Shown: positions 52,446 to 61,837 of the stretch, piece after piece | Position numbering within the stretch: the first letter of the stretch is position 1 | How the letters are laid out: each line of letters opens with the position of its first letter | NCBI RefSeq assembly: GCF_019236475.1 | Contig: NZ_JAFAIX010000009.1 | Span: forward strand, 434,001 to 498,000 | Direction: 5' to 3' | Source: Chitinophaga sp. | GTDB taxonomy: Bacteria > Bacteroidota > Bacteroidia > Chitinophagales > Chitinophagaceae | DNA length: 64,000 nt | Notes under the pieces: generated by a model | Told to the model about the DNA's origin: nothing | Database searches by the model: none | Seen by the model: only the letters and a program-made list of their open reading frames with translations | Translations under genes and position numbers: made by a program

Positions 52446-54305
52446 ATGAAAATATGGAATTCGCTACTGCTTTGCAGTCTGTTACTCGGAGGTATTGGAG
52501 GGCAGGCTGTCGCGCAGCAAAAATTTAAATTCGCTGAAGTGTCAGATACCCATGTGGGTGGCGACAATGCCCTGGAAGACCTGCAACGCACGGTAGCAGA
52601 TATCAACCAACAACCGGATCTGGCCTTTGTAATCATCTCCGGCGACATCACCGAATTCGGTTCAGATGCAGAATTGCAACTGGCCAAATCCATACTGGAT
52701 AAGCTGAATAAGCCCTGGTATATTATTCCCGGCAATCATGATACCAAATGGTCGGAGAGTGGGGGGAATACCTTCCGGAAAGTTTTCGGCGATGAAACTT
52801 TTTCGTTTAGTCATGGTGGTTACCAATTCCTAGGTACCAACTGTGGCCCCAACATGCGCATGGGACCAGGACAGGTTCCCCGCGAAAATATCGTATGGCT
52901 AAATAAGCAACTGGCCACATTGGATACCGTTACACCAGTAATTTATATCAATCACTATCCGCAGAATGCGGACCTGAACAATTGGTTCGAAGCTATTGAC
53001 CCATTGAAAAAACATAACATCCAACTGATTCTCTGTGGTCACGGACATGCCAATCGCGTGTTTGATTTTGAACAGATACCAGGCGTTATGTGCAGGTCTA
53101 ACCTACGTGCAAAGGACAGTATTGGGGGGTACAATATTGTTACGATCGCGGATGGCAAAGCTTCTTTTGAAGAGCGTACGCCCCTAATAGGCAAAAATCG
53201 GCCATGGGCGGCGGTGCCCTTGCTCAGTCATCGTGCAGTGGCGGGACAGCCTGCATTTCCACGTCCGTCTTACGCTATGAACGATTCATTTCCTAATGTG
53301 AAACGCAGATGGAGTTACCAGGATCATAGTGATATCGGTTCCGGAATGGCGCTAAGTAAGGATCTCGTGATTTCTACCAATACGGCTGGTGAAATTTATG
53401 CGATGCAACTACAAACCGGCAAACGAAAATGGAACTTTCCTACGGAAGGTAAAATTTATGCCACTCCCGCTGTGTACAACGATAGGGTAGTAGTAGCCTC
53501 GTCTGACCATCATATCTACTGTTTACAGGCTTCCACAGGAAAGTTCCTCTGGAAATTCGCTACAGATAAACCATTGGTGGCAAGTACGCAGATTGTCAAC
53601 AATATCGCCTATGTCGGTTCTTCAGATGGACATTTCCGCGCTATTGACCTCGTATCCGGCAAGCTTAAATGGGAGTTTACGGATGTAAACGGATTTGTGG
53701 AAGACAAGCCTTTGTATTACCAAGGCAAGATTTACTTCGGTAGCTGGGGAAATGATTTCTATGCCTTGGATGCCGCTACTGGCGCCTTGCAGTGGAAATG
53801 GAACAATGGCGCTTCCAACAGGATGTTTTCACCAGCGGCCTGTTGGCCAGTGGCTGCGGATAATAAGGTCTTCATTGTAGCGCCAGATAGATACATGACG
53901 GCCTTCGATGCCGCTACCGGCAAGGTAATTTGGCGTAAATCATTGAAGGAACATAAAGTGCGGGAATCATTGGGACTATCAATAGATAGCTCCACTGTGT
54001 TTGTCAAAACCATGGAAGGGCATTTGTTGGGCATTGCCGCAAAAGCAGATACCATGCAGGTTTTATGGCAATCAAACGCGGAAATGGACTATGAGTTGGA
54101 CCCCGCTGCACCAGTGGAATATAAAGGGGTAATTTATGTACCTACGCATTCCGGTGTGGTCTATGCTGTAGATGCGAAAACCCATATGGTACGTTGGAAA
54201 CATAAGATTTCCAATTGCCTGGTGAATGCAGTGTTGCCAGTGGCAGACGGGAAAATTCTCGCCAGCACGATGGATGGGAAATTAGTATGTCTTGATGTAA
54301 AATAA
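52446..54305 (+). CDS. Exported metallophosphoesterase fused to PQQ-type beta-propeller
   Basis: Protein of 619 residues with a signal peptide (about 1-22). The N-terminal calcineurin-like phosphoesterase has a full dimetal set: FAEVSDTHVGG, VIISGDITEFG, IPGNHDTKW, the His of INHYPQN and LCGHGHANRV. The C-terminal half (about 275-619) is a PQQ-like propeller with repeated blocks such as ALDAATGALQWKW, FDAATGKVIWRK and AVDAKTHMVRWKH. It starts 21 nt after SusD, so the locus likely imports a phosphate-bearing ligand, which this enzyme dephosphorylates. Substrate is inference. Confidence 0.93.
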   Translation: MKIWNSLLLCSLLLGGIGGQAVAQQKFKFAEVSDTHVGGDNALEDLQRTVADINQQPDLAFVIISGDITEFGSDAELQLAKSILDKLNKPWYIIPGNHDTKWSESGGNTFRKVFGDETFSFSHGGYQFLGTNCGPNMRMGPGQVPRENIVWLNKQLATLDTVTPVIYINHYPQNADLNNWFEAIDPLKKHNIQLILCGHGHANRVFDFEQIPGVMCRSNLRAKDSIGGYNIVTIADGKASFEERTPLIGKNRPWAAVPLLSHRAVAGQPAFPRPSYAMNDSFPNVKRRWSYQDHSDIGSGMALSKDLVISTNTAGEIYAMQLQTGKRKWNFPTEGKIYATPAVYNDRVVVASSDHHIYCLQASTGKFLWKFATDKPLVASTQIVNNIAYVGSSDGHFRAIDLVSGKLKWEFTDVNGFVEDKPLYYQGKIYFGSWGNDFYALDAATGALQWKWNNGASNRMFSPAACWPVAADNKVFIVAPDRYMTAFDAATGKVIWRKSLKEHKVRESLGLSIDSSTVFVKTMEGHLLGIAAKADTMQVLWQSNAEMDYELDPAAPVEYKGVIYVPTHSGVVYAVDAKTHMVRWKHKISNCLVNAVLPVADGKILASTMDGKLVCLDVK

Positions 54306-54319
54306 AGTTTGATGAATGC

Positions 54320-54354
54320 AGCCCCTGTCAGGATTTTCCGGCAGGGGCTTTTTT
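54320..54354 (+). terminator. Terminator of the SusCD/phosphoesterase operon
   Basis: AGCCCCTG (54320-54327) pairs with CAGGGGCT (54342-54349), followed by a run of six T (54349-54354). It begins 14 nt after the stop of the phosphoesterase gene. Confidence 0.88.
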
Positions 54355-54382
54355 ATTGCTGGATGCCTTTAAAAATAAAAAA

Positions 54383-55168
54383 TTACTGGTTTGACAGCGC
54401 GGTAAAATGTTGCTGTAAGATACTGATATCTGCATGGGTGTTTCTAGGAAGCACCAGTGTACATACATCTTTCTCCGTAGAGAAGGATAATGCTTTGTAT
54501 TGAGAGAAGTGTTTGAAAGTTATTTCGGTGAGACTGCCAGTTTTCTGTATGGCAGCGGTTTCTAGGATTTCGAACCCAGCGGTTAATCCTGTTTTTAATA
54601 TTTTCGAAAGGGCCTCTTTCGCTGTCCAAAGGGTCGTATATCCGTTAACGTTATTAAGTCCTGCTGCCTGTAGTAGTTTCTTTTCTGCGGGCATGATGGC
54701 TACTTCCATCGCCTCCATGTGATCCGGGCGAATATGCTCGAAATCGACCGCCATAGGATGCGCTTCCGGGAAGGCAATGGCCAAGCCCAGATTCGTACTG
54801 TGCGTGATACTTACTTGTACTTGCTGGATTTGCGGATGTGAAACGATGGGGAACTCAAATACGCCGCTGTGGATATGAATAGCGGGAAGGTCTGTAATGT
54901 TATGTAAGGTAGCCACTGCGTGTTTGGCAGTGAGTCGGCCTAGGAGATAGCTTATTTTCCTGTTGGTAGCTGGGAATCGCTGATATACCGCCAATTCTGA
55001 TGGATGCAGTAATCCCAGTTGCTTTTCTAGTGCAGGAAGATCCGCTTTCATCATACTGAAAGCAGCATTGAATTGCTGATTTGGGCGATGTAAGATGAGG
55101 ATTCCTGTATGGTGAAGCAAATGCAATAGCTTATTTATTAATGACCTGTACCAGCCAGTTTTTGACAA
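54383..55168 (-). CDS. 4'-phosphopantetheinyl transferase (Sfp/AcpT type)
   Basis: Enzyme that moves the 4'-phosphopantetheine arm of CoA to carrier-domain serines. In about 261 residues the family motifs are in order: ISYLLGRLTAKHAV, SITHS, the magnesium motif MAVDFEHI and the WTAKEALSKILK motif. The start is uncertain: the first ATG in frame (55168) overlaps the DUF1801 gene by 38 nt; MMKADLP (55054) is a later option but would lose conserved N-terminal sequence. It is the only carrier-protein primase seen in the window and may activate the T domain at Ser550 of the synthetase at 2211-6149. Confidence 0.9.
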   Translation of the reverse strand: MSKTGWYRSLINKLLHLLHHTGILILHRPNQQFNAAFSMMKADLPALEKQLGLLHPSELAVYQRFPATNRKISYLLGRLTAKHAVATLHNITDLPAIHIHSGVFEFPIVSHPQIQQVQVSITHSTNLGLAIAFPEAHPMAVDFEHIRPDHMEAMEVAIMPAEKKLLQAAGLNNVNGYTTLWTAKEALSKILKTGLTAGFEILETAAIQKTGSLTEITFKHFSQYKALSFSTEKDVCTLVLPRNTHADISILQQHFTALSNQ

Positions 55169-55541
55169 TTTGTTGTAAATCCTTCTTTCGGGCGTCTACT
55201 TCATGGAGCGTGGCAAATTTTATAATTCTTCTGCCGTCAGGGAAGCAGCCTTCCAGCAGCCCGCTATCGTCGGTAATGCTGGCTCCGTTGGGAAATACCA
55301 ATAGTACATATTCTTTATTGTTCAGGTTTAATACCACCAGGTCGCGTTGGTAGGTTTTAGCCTCGAATATCTCCATTTCTCCCGTAAAATAGTAACTCAG
55401 AGAGTTCCATTTTATTTGCTCACCGATTTCCGGTGCCGCCTCCATTATGACAGTTCTCAATGCGCCAACGACCTCTTTCAGCGGATGTTCTAGCTGAGCC
55501 AGGTACGCTATTGGATCGATCGTTTTTCTCTTGTCCGTCAT
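55131..55541 (-). CDS. DUF1801 domain protein
   Basis: Cytoplasmic protein of 136 residues of the DUF1801 (YdhG-like) family: HPLKEVVGALRTVIMEAAPEIGEQIKWNSLSYYF, then the strands VVLNLNNKEYVLLVF and the RRIIKFATLHEV end. Members are common in Bacteroidota with unknown biochemical role. The 3' end overlaps the first in-frame ATG of the phosphopantetheinyl transferase by 38 nt, which would couple the two genes if that start is used. Confidence 0.9.
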   Translation of the reverse strand: MTDKRKTIDPIAYLAQLEHPLKEVVGALRTVIMEAAPEIGEQIKWNSLSYYFTGEMEIFEAKTYQRDLVVLNLNNKEYVLLVFPNGASITDDSGLLEGCFPDGRRIIKFATLHEVDARKKDLQQIVKNWLVQVINK

Positions 55542-55588
55542 ACTTACGAATTTAAAAAATAAATGGCTGACGGGTCTAAATTTATTTA

Positions 55589-56053
55589 TCAGAACGGCCG
55601 TAGGTAGGGTCTGCTGGTGAGTGGAGAAAATGACCAGGGAATACTAAAGAACATAATCACAAATGCAATCGTATACCAGATAGCCAGTATTTTAAACTGC
55701 TCTTTACCCGCAGGACGACGTTTGGATTTGTAGGCGCCAATCGTCAGCATTACAATGCCGGTGAGCATCATAGAACTGTGTTCCAATCCGAAGAATCGTA
55801 TCTCCCGTAATTTCACTGCTTGTCCAAAATGTTGCAGGAAATATTGTACTACAGGACTGATAACATAAAGGACAATACCAATCAGGCCTTGCGTATGTGA
55901 AATGGCGGTGGTGCAGGTGCGCAGCAACCTGTTCTTAGCAGTGAAAGCCCGACTTTGCAGCCAACCACGCCAGGTAGTGAAGAGCGAAACAACGAGGGCT
56001 ATTACTACCAGCCAACGTACCAGCGAATGCAATGCTAGTAAAAATGCATACAT
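55589..56053 (-). CDS. Four-helix membrane protein, possible haem-binding
   Basis: Integral membrane protein of 154 residues with four hydrophobic segments (about 2-26, 50-72, 90-110, 122-142). Histidines in or near helices (AFLLALHSLVRW at position 9, TTAISHTQGLIG near 53, FGLEHSSMM near 91) recall cytochrome b561-type haem ligands. I do not recognise a firm family. It is preceded by another four-helix membrane protein on the same strand. Confidence 0.7.
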   Translation of the reverse strand: MYAFLLALHSLVRWLVVIALVVSLFTTWRGWLQSRAFTAKNRLLRTCTTAISHTQGLIGIVLYVISPVVQYFLQHFGQAVKLREIRFFGLEHSSMMLTGIVMLTIGAYKSKRRPAGKEQFKILAIWYTIAFVIMFFSIPWSFSPLTSRPYLRPF

Positions 56054-56135
56054 GAAACGGCTATTTAGGTCTCAAATGTAAATAAAAACTGCACCAAAGA
56101 TCGCCCGTAAAATCCCTGGTGCAGTTTTTTATAGT

Positions 56136-56519
56136 TTAGTGGCTGGCCTGCTGTAATGCCACCCGCAGAAACCTATACTGTAAAACCGCCATCATCGCCA
56201 CCCATGCAGCTACTGCGCCCGTAGCAATGTATCCGATGGTAGTCAGACCGAATAAACCTTCTGTAATGATGAGGGCACTGCCTATCACCCAGGTTACATC
56301 TCCTGCAATGATGAGGCGTACTGGCCCTGCCTGTGGTTTCCTGGCAGTCATCCCTACAAACGCGGCAAACACGATGAGGAATGCACCCACTGCTATGTAA
56401 GGCCAGTTAACAGTGGTGCCAAACAGATGAGATATAAAGCCAGGAAGTATCACCATGAGTATACCTGTTGCCCCTGAGCTGATAGCGTTTACCATTAATA
56501 CTTTTTTCAGTGTTTCCAT
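56136..56519 (-). CDS. Four-helix membrane protein, unknown
   Basis: Integral membrane protein of 127 residues with four helices separated by short loops (about 8-28, 38-57, 69-88, 96-118). No motif ties it to a named family. It is divergent from an AraC-type regulator with 75 bp between starts, so that regulator may control it and the b561-like gene that follows after 82 nt. Confidence 0.7.
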   Translation of the reverse strand: METLKKVLMVNAISSGATGILMVILPGFISHLFGTTVNWPYIAVGAFLIVFAAFVGMTARKPQAGPVRLIIAGDVTWVIGSALIITEGLFGLTTIGYIATGAVAAWVAMMAVLQYRFLRVALQQASH

Positions 56520-56594
56520 ATCATTTATTTTTTGACAAAACTAGTTTGTAACCTATCTTTAAAATTGATATTTTACGACAAAATTGTTTTTGGT

Positions 56595-57572
56595 ATGTCT
56601 TCCCATATTTTAGCTGCCCATATCAAGCCCTTTATAGATTACGCGGCCCTCACACTGGAAGAGCGCCACCAGCCAATGGTTGCAGCGCTGCAAGCTGAAT
56701 TTGGCCGGCTGCATGCGGACCAGGACATGGTACCGGTTACTTACCTTTATGACGTGCTATCCCGCATTCATGCCGCCAACAACGAAGCGCAGATGGGCAT
56801 TAAAGTAGCGGGATTTATGCAGTTGAATGCGTTGGGATTGATTTACCAGATATCCTTGCAAGCGGCTACCATAGAGGAGGGGATATTCTATCTCCAGCAT
56901 TTTGTGGCGGCCACGCTGCCTTTTATAGAGATGAAAGTGCAGAGCAAGGGGAAACAACATCGTATAACCCTACACGTTAATAATGAGGAAGATGCTGGCA
57001 ACCGCTTCTTGTTGGAAGCCTTGTTAGCCATCGTTGCCAAAGAATTACAGATGATGAGCGCAGGGCCTTTACAGTATGTGATCCATACCCCTGCATGGAA
57101 TGACGATTATCCGGAGGATTTCCGATTAGATAAAATATATGCGATAACGTTTTCGGATATACGCTTACAGGCTGCCATTGGTAAGTACAGCAGGCTCCAA
57201 TTGGATTACCTGGTACCGCAGTATCTAAAATTGATCGAGGGACTGAAGCAGGAAACCGGTTTTATCAATAAAGTAAAAATTGCGGCGCTGCAAATGGCTA
57301 CCCCGGCATTACCAGAGCTGAAAACAGTGGCAGATGGGTTCAACATGACCCCGCGTACTTTCCAGCGTGCGTTGGCAAAAGAGCAGGTCACCTTTCGTCA
57401 ATTGACAGATGATCTCAATAAAGACTTAGCGTTGATGTTACTGCGGCATAATCAATATTCCGTGGCGGATGTAGGTTATCTGCTGGGATATGCAGAGCCG
57501 GCGGCCTTTCAGCATAGTTTTAAGAAATGGTACGGTAGCACGCCGAATACTTTAAGGAAGCAATTAGCTTAA
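56595..57572 (+). CDS. AraC-family transcriptional regulator (OruR-like)
   Basis: Regulator of 325 residues with an N-terminal ligand domain of the PF12625 type (arabinose-binding-domain-like, as in OruR and related), seen from YLYDVLSRIHAANNEAQMGIKV through YISL-type helices. The C-terminal AraC domain (about 225-325) has LKTVADGFNMTPRTFQRALAKEQVTFRQL and SVADVGYLLGYAEPAAFQHSFKKWYGSTP. I chose the ATG at 56595 (MSSHILAA); the open frame goes back 21 codons further. Its stop overlaps the convergent AHSA1 gene by four bases. Confidence 0.9.
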   Translation: MSSHILAAHIKPFIDYAALTLEERHQPMVAALQAEFGRLHADQDMVPVTYLYDVLSRIHAANNEAQMGIKVAGFMQLNALGLIYQISLQAATIEEGIFYLQHFVAATLPFIEMKVQSKGKQHRITLHVNNEEDAGNRFLLEALLAIVAKELQMMSAGPLQYVIHTPAWNDDYPEDFRLDKIYAITFSDIRLQAAIGKYSRLQLDYLVPQYLKLIEGLKQETGFINKVKIAALQMATPALPELKTVADGFNMTPRTFQRALAKEQVTFRQLTDDLNKDLALMLLRHNQYSVADVGYLLGYAEPAAFQHSFKKWYGSTPNTLRKQLA

Positions 57573-57994
57573 GCTTGTTCGTTTAGGCGTTGAATAAGTG
57601 CTAGCGTTGTATTCCAGTAGAAATTGAAATGGAGCAATGAAACTTCGGATACAAATCCTGATTGTTGGAAAGACAAATGCGTAATGTAGGAGGAGCCTGT
57701 TTGTATGCTGAATTGAATAAGTGAGTAATTTTCCGCTACATCTGGCACTTCTGTGAGTGAGCTCCACCAAGTGTATTCCAACAATTCTTCCTTTTTTATC
57801 TTTTTGATGATTCCTTTATTAAGAAATGGGAGTCCGTGTAAATGTCCTTCCAGCCTGATTTCGCTGCCAACTTCCCAGGAACAGGTTAATTCCGCATCTA
57901 TATCGGGCATCCATAAACGAATTAATGCTGGATCTGTCAGCGAAGCCCAGACTTTAGCGGGGGAGGCGTGTATGGTGATTTGCTTACATATCAT
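57569..57994 (-). CDS. SRPBCC/AHSA1-family protein
   Basis: Protein of 141 residues with the Aha1/START-like fold: ITIHASPAKVWASLTDPALIRLWMPD at the N-terminus, GSEIRLEGHLHGLPFLNKGIIKKI in the middle, and the long C-terminal helix LLHFNFYWNTTLALIQRLNE. These small proteins bind hydrophobic ligands in a cavity; no ligand is indicated here. It overlaps the end of the AraC gene by four bases on the opposite strand. Confidence 0.88.
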   Translation of the reverse strand: MICKQITIHASPAKVWASLTDPALIRLWMPDIDAELTCSWEVGSEIRLEGHLHGLPFLNKGIIKKIKKEELLEYTWWSSLTEVPDVAENYSLIQFSIQTGSSYITHLSFQQSGFVSEVSLLHFNFYWNTTLALIQRLNEQA

Positions 57995-58092
57995 AGTCTT
58001 AACTGTCGATGGTGAGCCCTGTAATTTGAATGAAAGAGATCCGGACGCCCAGCCTTACACTAAGGCCGCCCGCATTAATTTTAATTCCGGAA

Positions 58093-59316
58093 CTAACCTA
58101 CTACATTTTCTTGCAATTCCACTTTCGCGGGTGCTTTCTTTTTCTTTTTACGTGTTCTGTTAATCCACATGAGCGTACCTGTAGTCGGGAAGATGGCTCC
58201 CATCAAGGCAATCATCAACCAGAGAATTTTTGTAGGTGTACCGTAGATAGCACCAGTATGTATCGGTTTAATCAGACTTTTAACCTTTTGATTTATTTGA
58301 CGTGCTGCAAAGGTTTGGGAAGACACGATGTTCCCAGCATGCTGGTCTACATAATAAGTGGTGGTAGCCACTTCTGTGCTAGCGTTTTTCGGGAGGGCAT
58401 TTACTACAAAAGTGCCTGCGCTGTCTTTCGGAGTGGCCACGCTGTAAAAGAGGGCAGTGGGATCTGTCTGTTGAACTGCCTGTACTGCTGATTCAAAGGA
58501 AATCACTTTGCTGGCATCTGCCACTACAGGCGCGCTTTTCGGCATTTCTGCAGGTTTAGTGCCACCTAATGGCGCATAAAACGCATCGCTGAACCATTGG
58601 AAAGACCAAGTAAGGCCAGTGAATGCAATGATGAACAGGAAAATACTGGTATAGAAGCCCAGTACCACGTGCAGGTCATTGTTTACGCGTTTCCAGTTGC
58701 CATCCCATTTGATTTTGAGACGTTGTTGGAGGATATTTTTTGTTTTAGGTATCCAAAGAATGATACCTGTGATGAGGATGAACAGGAAGATGAATGTACT
58801 AGTACCGATAATTACTTTTCCGGTATCGCCGGAAAGCAACCATCGGTGCAGGGAAAATATCTTGTAATAGAAAGTAGCCTGATAGCTGTACAGCTCAATC
58901 ACCTGGCCGGTATAAGGGTTTACAAAGGCAGTGCGTCCTTTTTCTTTTTTCTTAGGTGCTTCTTTTCCTGGTTTATCACCTTTGGCTGCTTGAGGTTTCT
59001 CCGCTTTAGCTTCTCGCGCTTCTTTTCCTTCTTTCTTTTTACCTTCTTCAAACAGTATCTGAACGGTTCTTTCCGGATCGGCAAACACCTGTATACGGGC
59101 GATTTTGGCCTTTGGCACTACCTGCTGTACACGGGCGGCTAGCGTATCCAGTGGCAGGCGTTGACCTACTGGCGTTACGAAGTACCGGTCGTGGTTCAAT
59201 GCCTGGGTAATATCATTTTCGAAAACAAGCATAGCGCCTGTCAAGCAACTGATAGTGATGATCAAACCCGCGGCCAGTCCAAGATACAGATGAATACGTC
59301 TGAAGAAAATTTTCAT
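58093..59316 (-). CDS. PepSY-associated membrane protein (iron-uptake type)
   Basis: Inner-membrane protein of 407 residues of the PepSY_TM group, often encoded next to siderophore receptors and proposed to act as ferric reductases. Four membrane helices are seen (about 8-30, 165-190, 215-240, 355-378). Two PepSY-like periplasmic parts have TAFVNPYTGQVIELYSYQ and TTYYVDQHAGNIVS. A Lys/Glu/Ala-rich linker (about 105-140) is low in complexity. It lies 109 nt downstream of the TonB receptor but has its own promoter at 59363-59395. Confidence 0.92.
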   Translation of the reverse strand: MKIFFRRIHLYLGLAAGLIITISCLTGAMLVFENDITQALNHDRYFVTPVGQRLPLDTLAARVQQVVPKAKIARIQVFADPERTVQILFEEGKKKEGKEAREAKAEKPQAAKGDKPGKEAPKKKEKGRTAFVNPYTGQVIELYSYQATFYYKIFSLHRWLLSGDTGKVIIGTSTFIFLFILITGIILWIPKTKNILQQRLKIKWDGNWKRVNNDLHVVLGFYTSIFLFIIAFTGLTWSFQWFSDAFYAPLGGTKPAEMPKSAPVVADASKVISFESAVQAVQQTDPTALFYSVATPKDSAGTFVVNALPKNASTEVATTTYYVDQHAGNIVSSQTFAARQINQKVKSLIKPIHTGAIYGTPTKILWLMIALMGAIFPTTGTLMWINRTRKKKKKAPAKVELQENVVG

Positions 59317-59362
59317 ATAGGTGTTGGTGATAAAAAATGCTTTTTTACGAATAATCTTTAAT

Positions 59363-59401
59363 CAAAAATACATTTACGGCGAACGCCGCCGCAAATGTAT
59401 T
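59363..59401 (-). promoter_or_regulatory. Overlapping terminator and promoter
   Basis: A hairpin (9-bp outer stem at 59367-59375 and 59393-59401, one mismatch, 5-bp G/C inner stem) follows the TonB receptor stop on the minus strand and ends in TATTTTTG. That U-tract is also an exact -7 element (59363-59370), and TTTG inside the distal stem (59392-59395) is a -33 box with a 21-nt spacer. The same 39 bp can therefore end one gene and start the next. Confidence 0.65.
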
Positions 59402-59425
59402 ATTTTATGTGTGTGTTAAGAATTC

Positions 59426-61837
59426 TTAGAATCTGTACGAAACTGTGCCCACAAACTGGGTAGGAGGAATCGGATTGATGCTATAGTTCTCATGCACATA
59501 GTAGTTATACGTGTTGGTTAGGTTGGACACTTTCGCCATGAAGCTGAGTTTCTTGATCGTATAGCCGGCAGAGATATCCAGGGTAGAGAAGCCAGGAACA
59601 GAGATCAATCTGTTGGCAGTTACTACACCTTTATCATTCGTTGTGTTGTTCCAACCTGCATAGCGCTGACCGATGTAGTAGAAGCCTGCACCGAATTTCA
59701 GCCCTTTCAGTTTAGATTGCTGGATGGTATAAAATATGCTTGCATTAGCGGTATGATTTGGGTTACCTACCAGGCGTTCGCCTTTAACTGAACCGTTATT
59801 AGCAGGTGCATTATCAATGGTCATGTTGTTATAGCTGTAACCTGCTACTACATCCATACCTGCAATAGGATGGCCCGCGATATCCAGTTCCACGCCCTGG
59901 CTGAGGGTTCCGCCGATCAATGCTTTGAGTGCGGAGTTGTTGTTTTGTTTACCAGTGGAGTCGAATGGAGCGGTTTGTGCATAGTTATTATTCTTGATAC
60001 GGTAAGCGGTCAGGTTTACAGACAGCAGTCCGTCAAAGAAGTCATTTTTCACACCAGCTTCCATTTGCTCGATGATAGATGGCGCCAATGGGTTGCCATA
60101 AATATCATTTGCGGAGTTAGGTGTAAAGGAGCTGGTATAGCTAGCAAAGAGTGCTGTATTCGGTCTTGGCTTGTAAACGATACCCAGTTTTGGAGAGAAT
60201 GCATTATCGTATCTACCTCTGGTGGCGGTTTTGCTACCGTTGAGGAAGTTATAAGTAACAGGAGATTCTGTTTGTAAATAAGAGAAACGAACACCTGCCA
60301 GTACTTTGAACTTCTCAGAAATGCTGATCAGATCCTGTACGTAGATACCTACTCTGTTGATCGGAGATACAGTTACCGCTTTGAGGGTATCTGATGGGAT
60401 ATAGGTAGCTCTTGGGAAAGCGCTTGGGTCAAATACATTGATTTTATCGTAGTATACAGTACCACCGGAAGTTTTATACTGGGTACTGATACCGTAAGAA
60501 TTGTAGTTGCCGGAGTAGTATCTGTCTGCATCCGCACCTGCCAGGATGGTATGTTCAATACTACCTGTTTTTACTTTTCCAGTAAAATCTACTTGTGCAG
60601 AGTAATAGTCTTCGTTGTTGGCATTGCGGCCCAGAGGGCGTTCCCAGGTGCTATCTTTTTTAGCCTGGATTCTTTCAATGGCAAAGTAATCACGTTGATA
60701 TTTAGAATATGATACCAATGCGTTCAGGTTCCAGTTATTGTTGAGCTGGTGTCTGAGGTTGGCAGAGGCAGTAGTTTGCTGTGTATGTGCATACTGCCAA
60801 GGTGCGCCATAGAAGGTATTACGTGGCACTTTGATGATAGCTGTATCAGCGATAGAACCGATACCGAAATCAGGTGTGAAATCATGTTTTAGGTAATCGC
60901 CTTGTAAGATAAGTTCTGTGCGTTTGCCTAATTTGAAAAGTAAAGAGGGGTTTACATAATATCTTTTAGAGTGTACTTGATCGCGGTAGCTGTCGGCAGT
61001 TTCGAAGGTACCATTCACGCGGAAGGCCGCATTTTTTGAGAGCGGACCATATACATCGAAAGCAGGTTTTAATAACCCAAAGCTACCTGCACGGAGGGTT
61101 ACTTCGCCGCCGAAGTTAAATTTAGGTTGTTTGGTCACCATGTTCATTACTGCGCCAGGGGCTACGTTGCCGTAGAGGATAGCAGCGCTACCTTTCAGTA
61201 CTTCTACGCGTTCGAGGGAGCTCATTTCCGGCATGGCGCCTGGATTTACGCGAGCACCATTTTTAAAGGTATTGGTAGAAGAGAACTGATAACCGCGGGC
61301 GTTAAAGCTTTCCTGTGTACCTGCACGCATAGAGGCCATATAGATACCATTTACATTCTTTACCACATCGCTGAGGCGTTGTGCCTGTTGCTCTTCCAAT
61401 ACTTTATGGCTAACTACCGTAACTGCTTGGGGTAAATCCATATTGGCAATAGGCAGTTTCCCGATGTTCACCTGACGATTGTTGATGGTATTGCCACGCT
61501 TACCGTCTACCACTACTTCGTTCAGTTGACTGGCAGAAGCTTCGAGGGAACCGTTGAGTTCAAGGGTTTTCTCTGCTACTACGTCTACTTCTTTGTATAA
61601 TGTTTTGGTACCAGTATAGGAAATAATCAGGGTATAATGGCCTTGTTTAATATTTTTAAGATGATAAGTACCATCTTCATTTGTCAATGTTCCCTTTCTG
61701 GTATCTTTCAATCCAATAGTCACGTATGGAGCAGGTTGACCATCAGAGGAAGTGATGGTACCTTTAATAGCGCCTGTCTGTCCTAATGCTGTCCAACTCA
61801 GTAAAATAAAGCTCAGAAATAGGTATATCTGTTTCAA
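59426..61837 (-). CDS. TonB-dependent siderophore-type receptor
   Basis: Outer-membrane receptor of 803 residues. A signal peptide (about 1-19) is followed by a carboxypeptidase-regulatory-like domain (AIKGTITSSDGQPAPYVTIGLKDT), the plug (LPQAVTVVSHKVLEEQQAQRLSDVVKNVNG, LERVEVLKGSAAILYG, GAVMNMVTKQP) and a 22-strand barrel ending FVGTVSYRF. The plug sequence is that of siderophore receptors such as the FhuA/FoxA group. It pairs with the PepSY protein downstream in iron uptake. No Fur box could be identified. Confidence 0.95.
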   Translation of the reverse strand: MKQIYLFLSFILLSWTALGQTGAIKGTITSSDGQPAPYVTIGLKDTRKGTLTNEDGTYHLKNIKQGHYTLIISYTGTKTLYKEVDVVAEKTLELNGSLEASASQLNEVVVDGKRGNTINNRQVNIGKLPIANMDLPQAVTVVSHKVLEEQQAQRLSDVVKNVNGIYMASMRAGTQESFNARGYQFSSTNTFKNGARVNPGAMPEMSSLERVEVLKGSAAILYGNVAPGAVMNMVTKQPKFNFGGEVTLRAGSFGLLKPAFDVYGPLSKNAAFRVNGTFETADSYRDQVHSKRYYVNPSLLFKLGKRTELILQGDYLKHDFTPDFGIGSIADTAIIKVPRNTFYGAPWQYAHTQQTTASANLRHQLNNNWNLNALVSYSKYQRDYFAIERIQAKKDSTWERPLGRNANNEDYYSAQVDFTGKVKTGSIEHTILAGADADRYYSGNYNSYGISTQYKTSGGTVYYDKINVFDPSAFPRATYIPSDTLKAVTVSPINRVGIYVQDLISISEKFKVLAGVRFSYLQTESPVTYNFLNGSKTATRGRYDNAFSPKLGIVYKPRPNTALFASYTSSFTPNSANDIYGNPLAPSIIEQMEAGVKNDFFDGLLSVNLTAYRIKNNNYAQTAPFDSTGKQNNNSALKALIGGTLSQGVELDIAGHPIAGMDVVAGYSYNNMTIDNAPANNGSVKGERLVGNPNHTANASIFYTIQQSKLKGLKFGAGFYYIGQRYAGWNNTTNDKGVVTANRLISVPGFSTLDISAGYTIKKLSFMAKVSNLTNTYNYYVHENYSINPIPPTQFVGTVSYRF

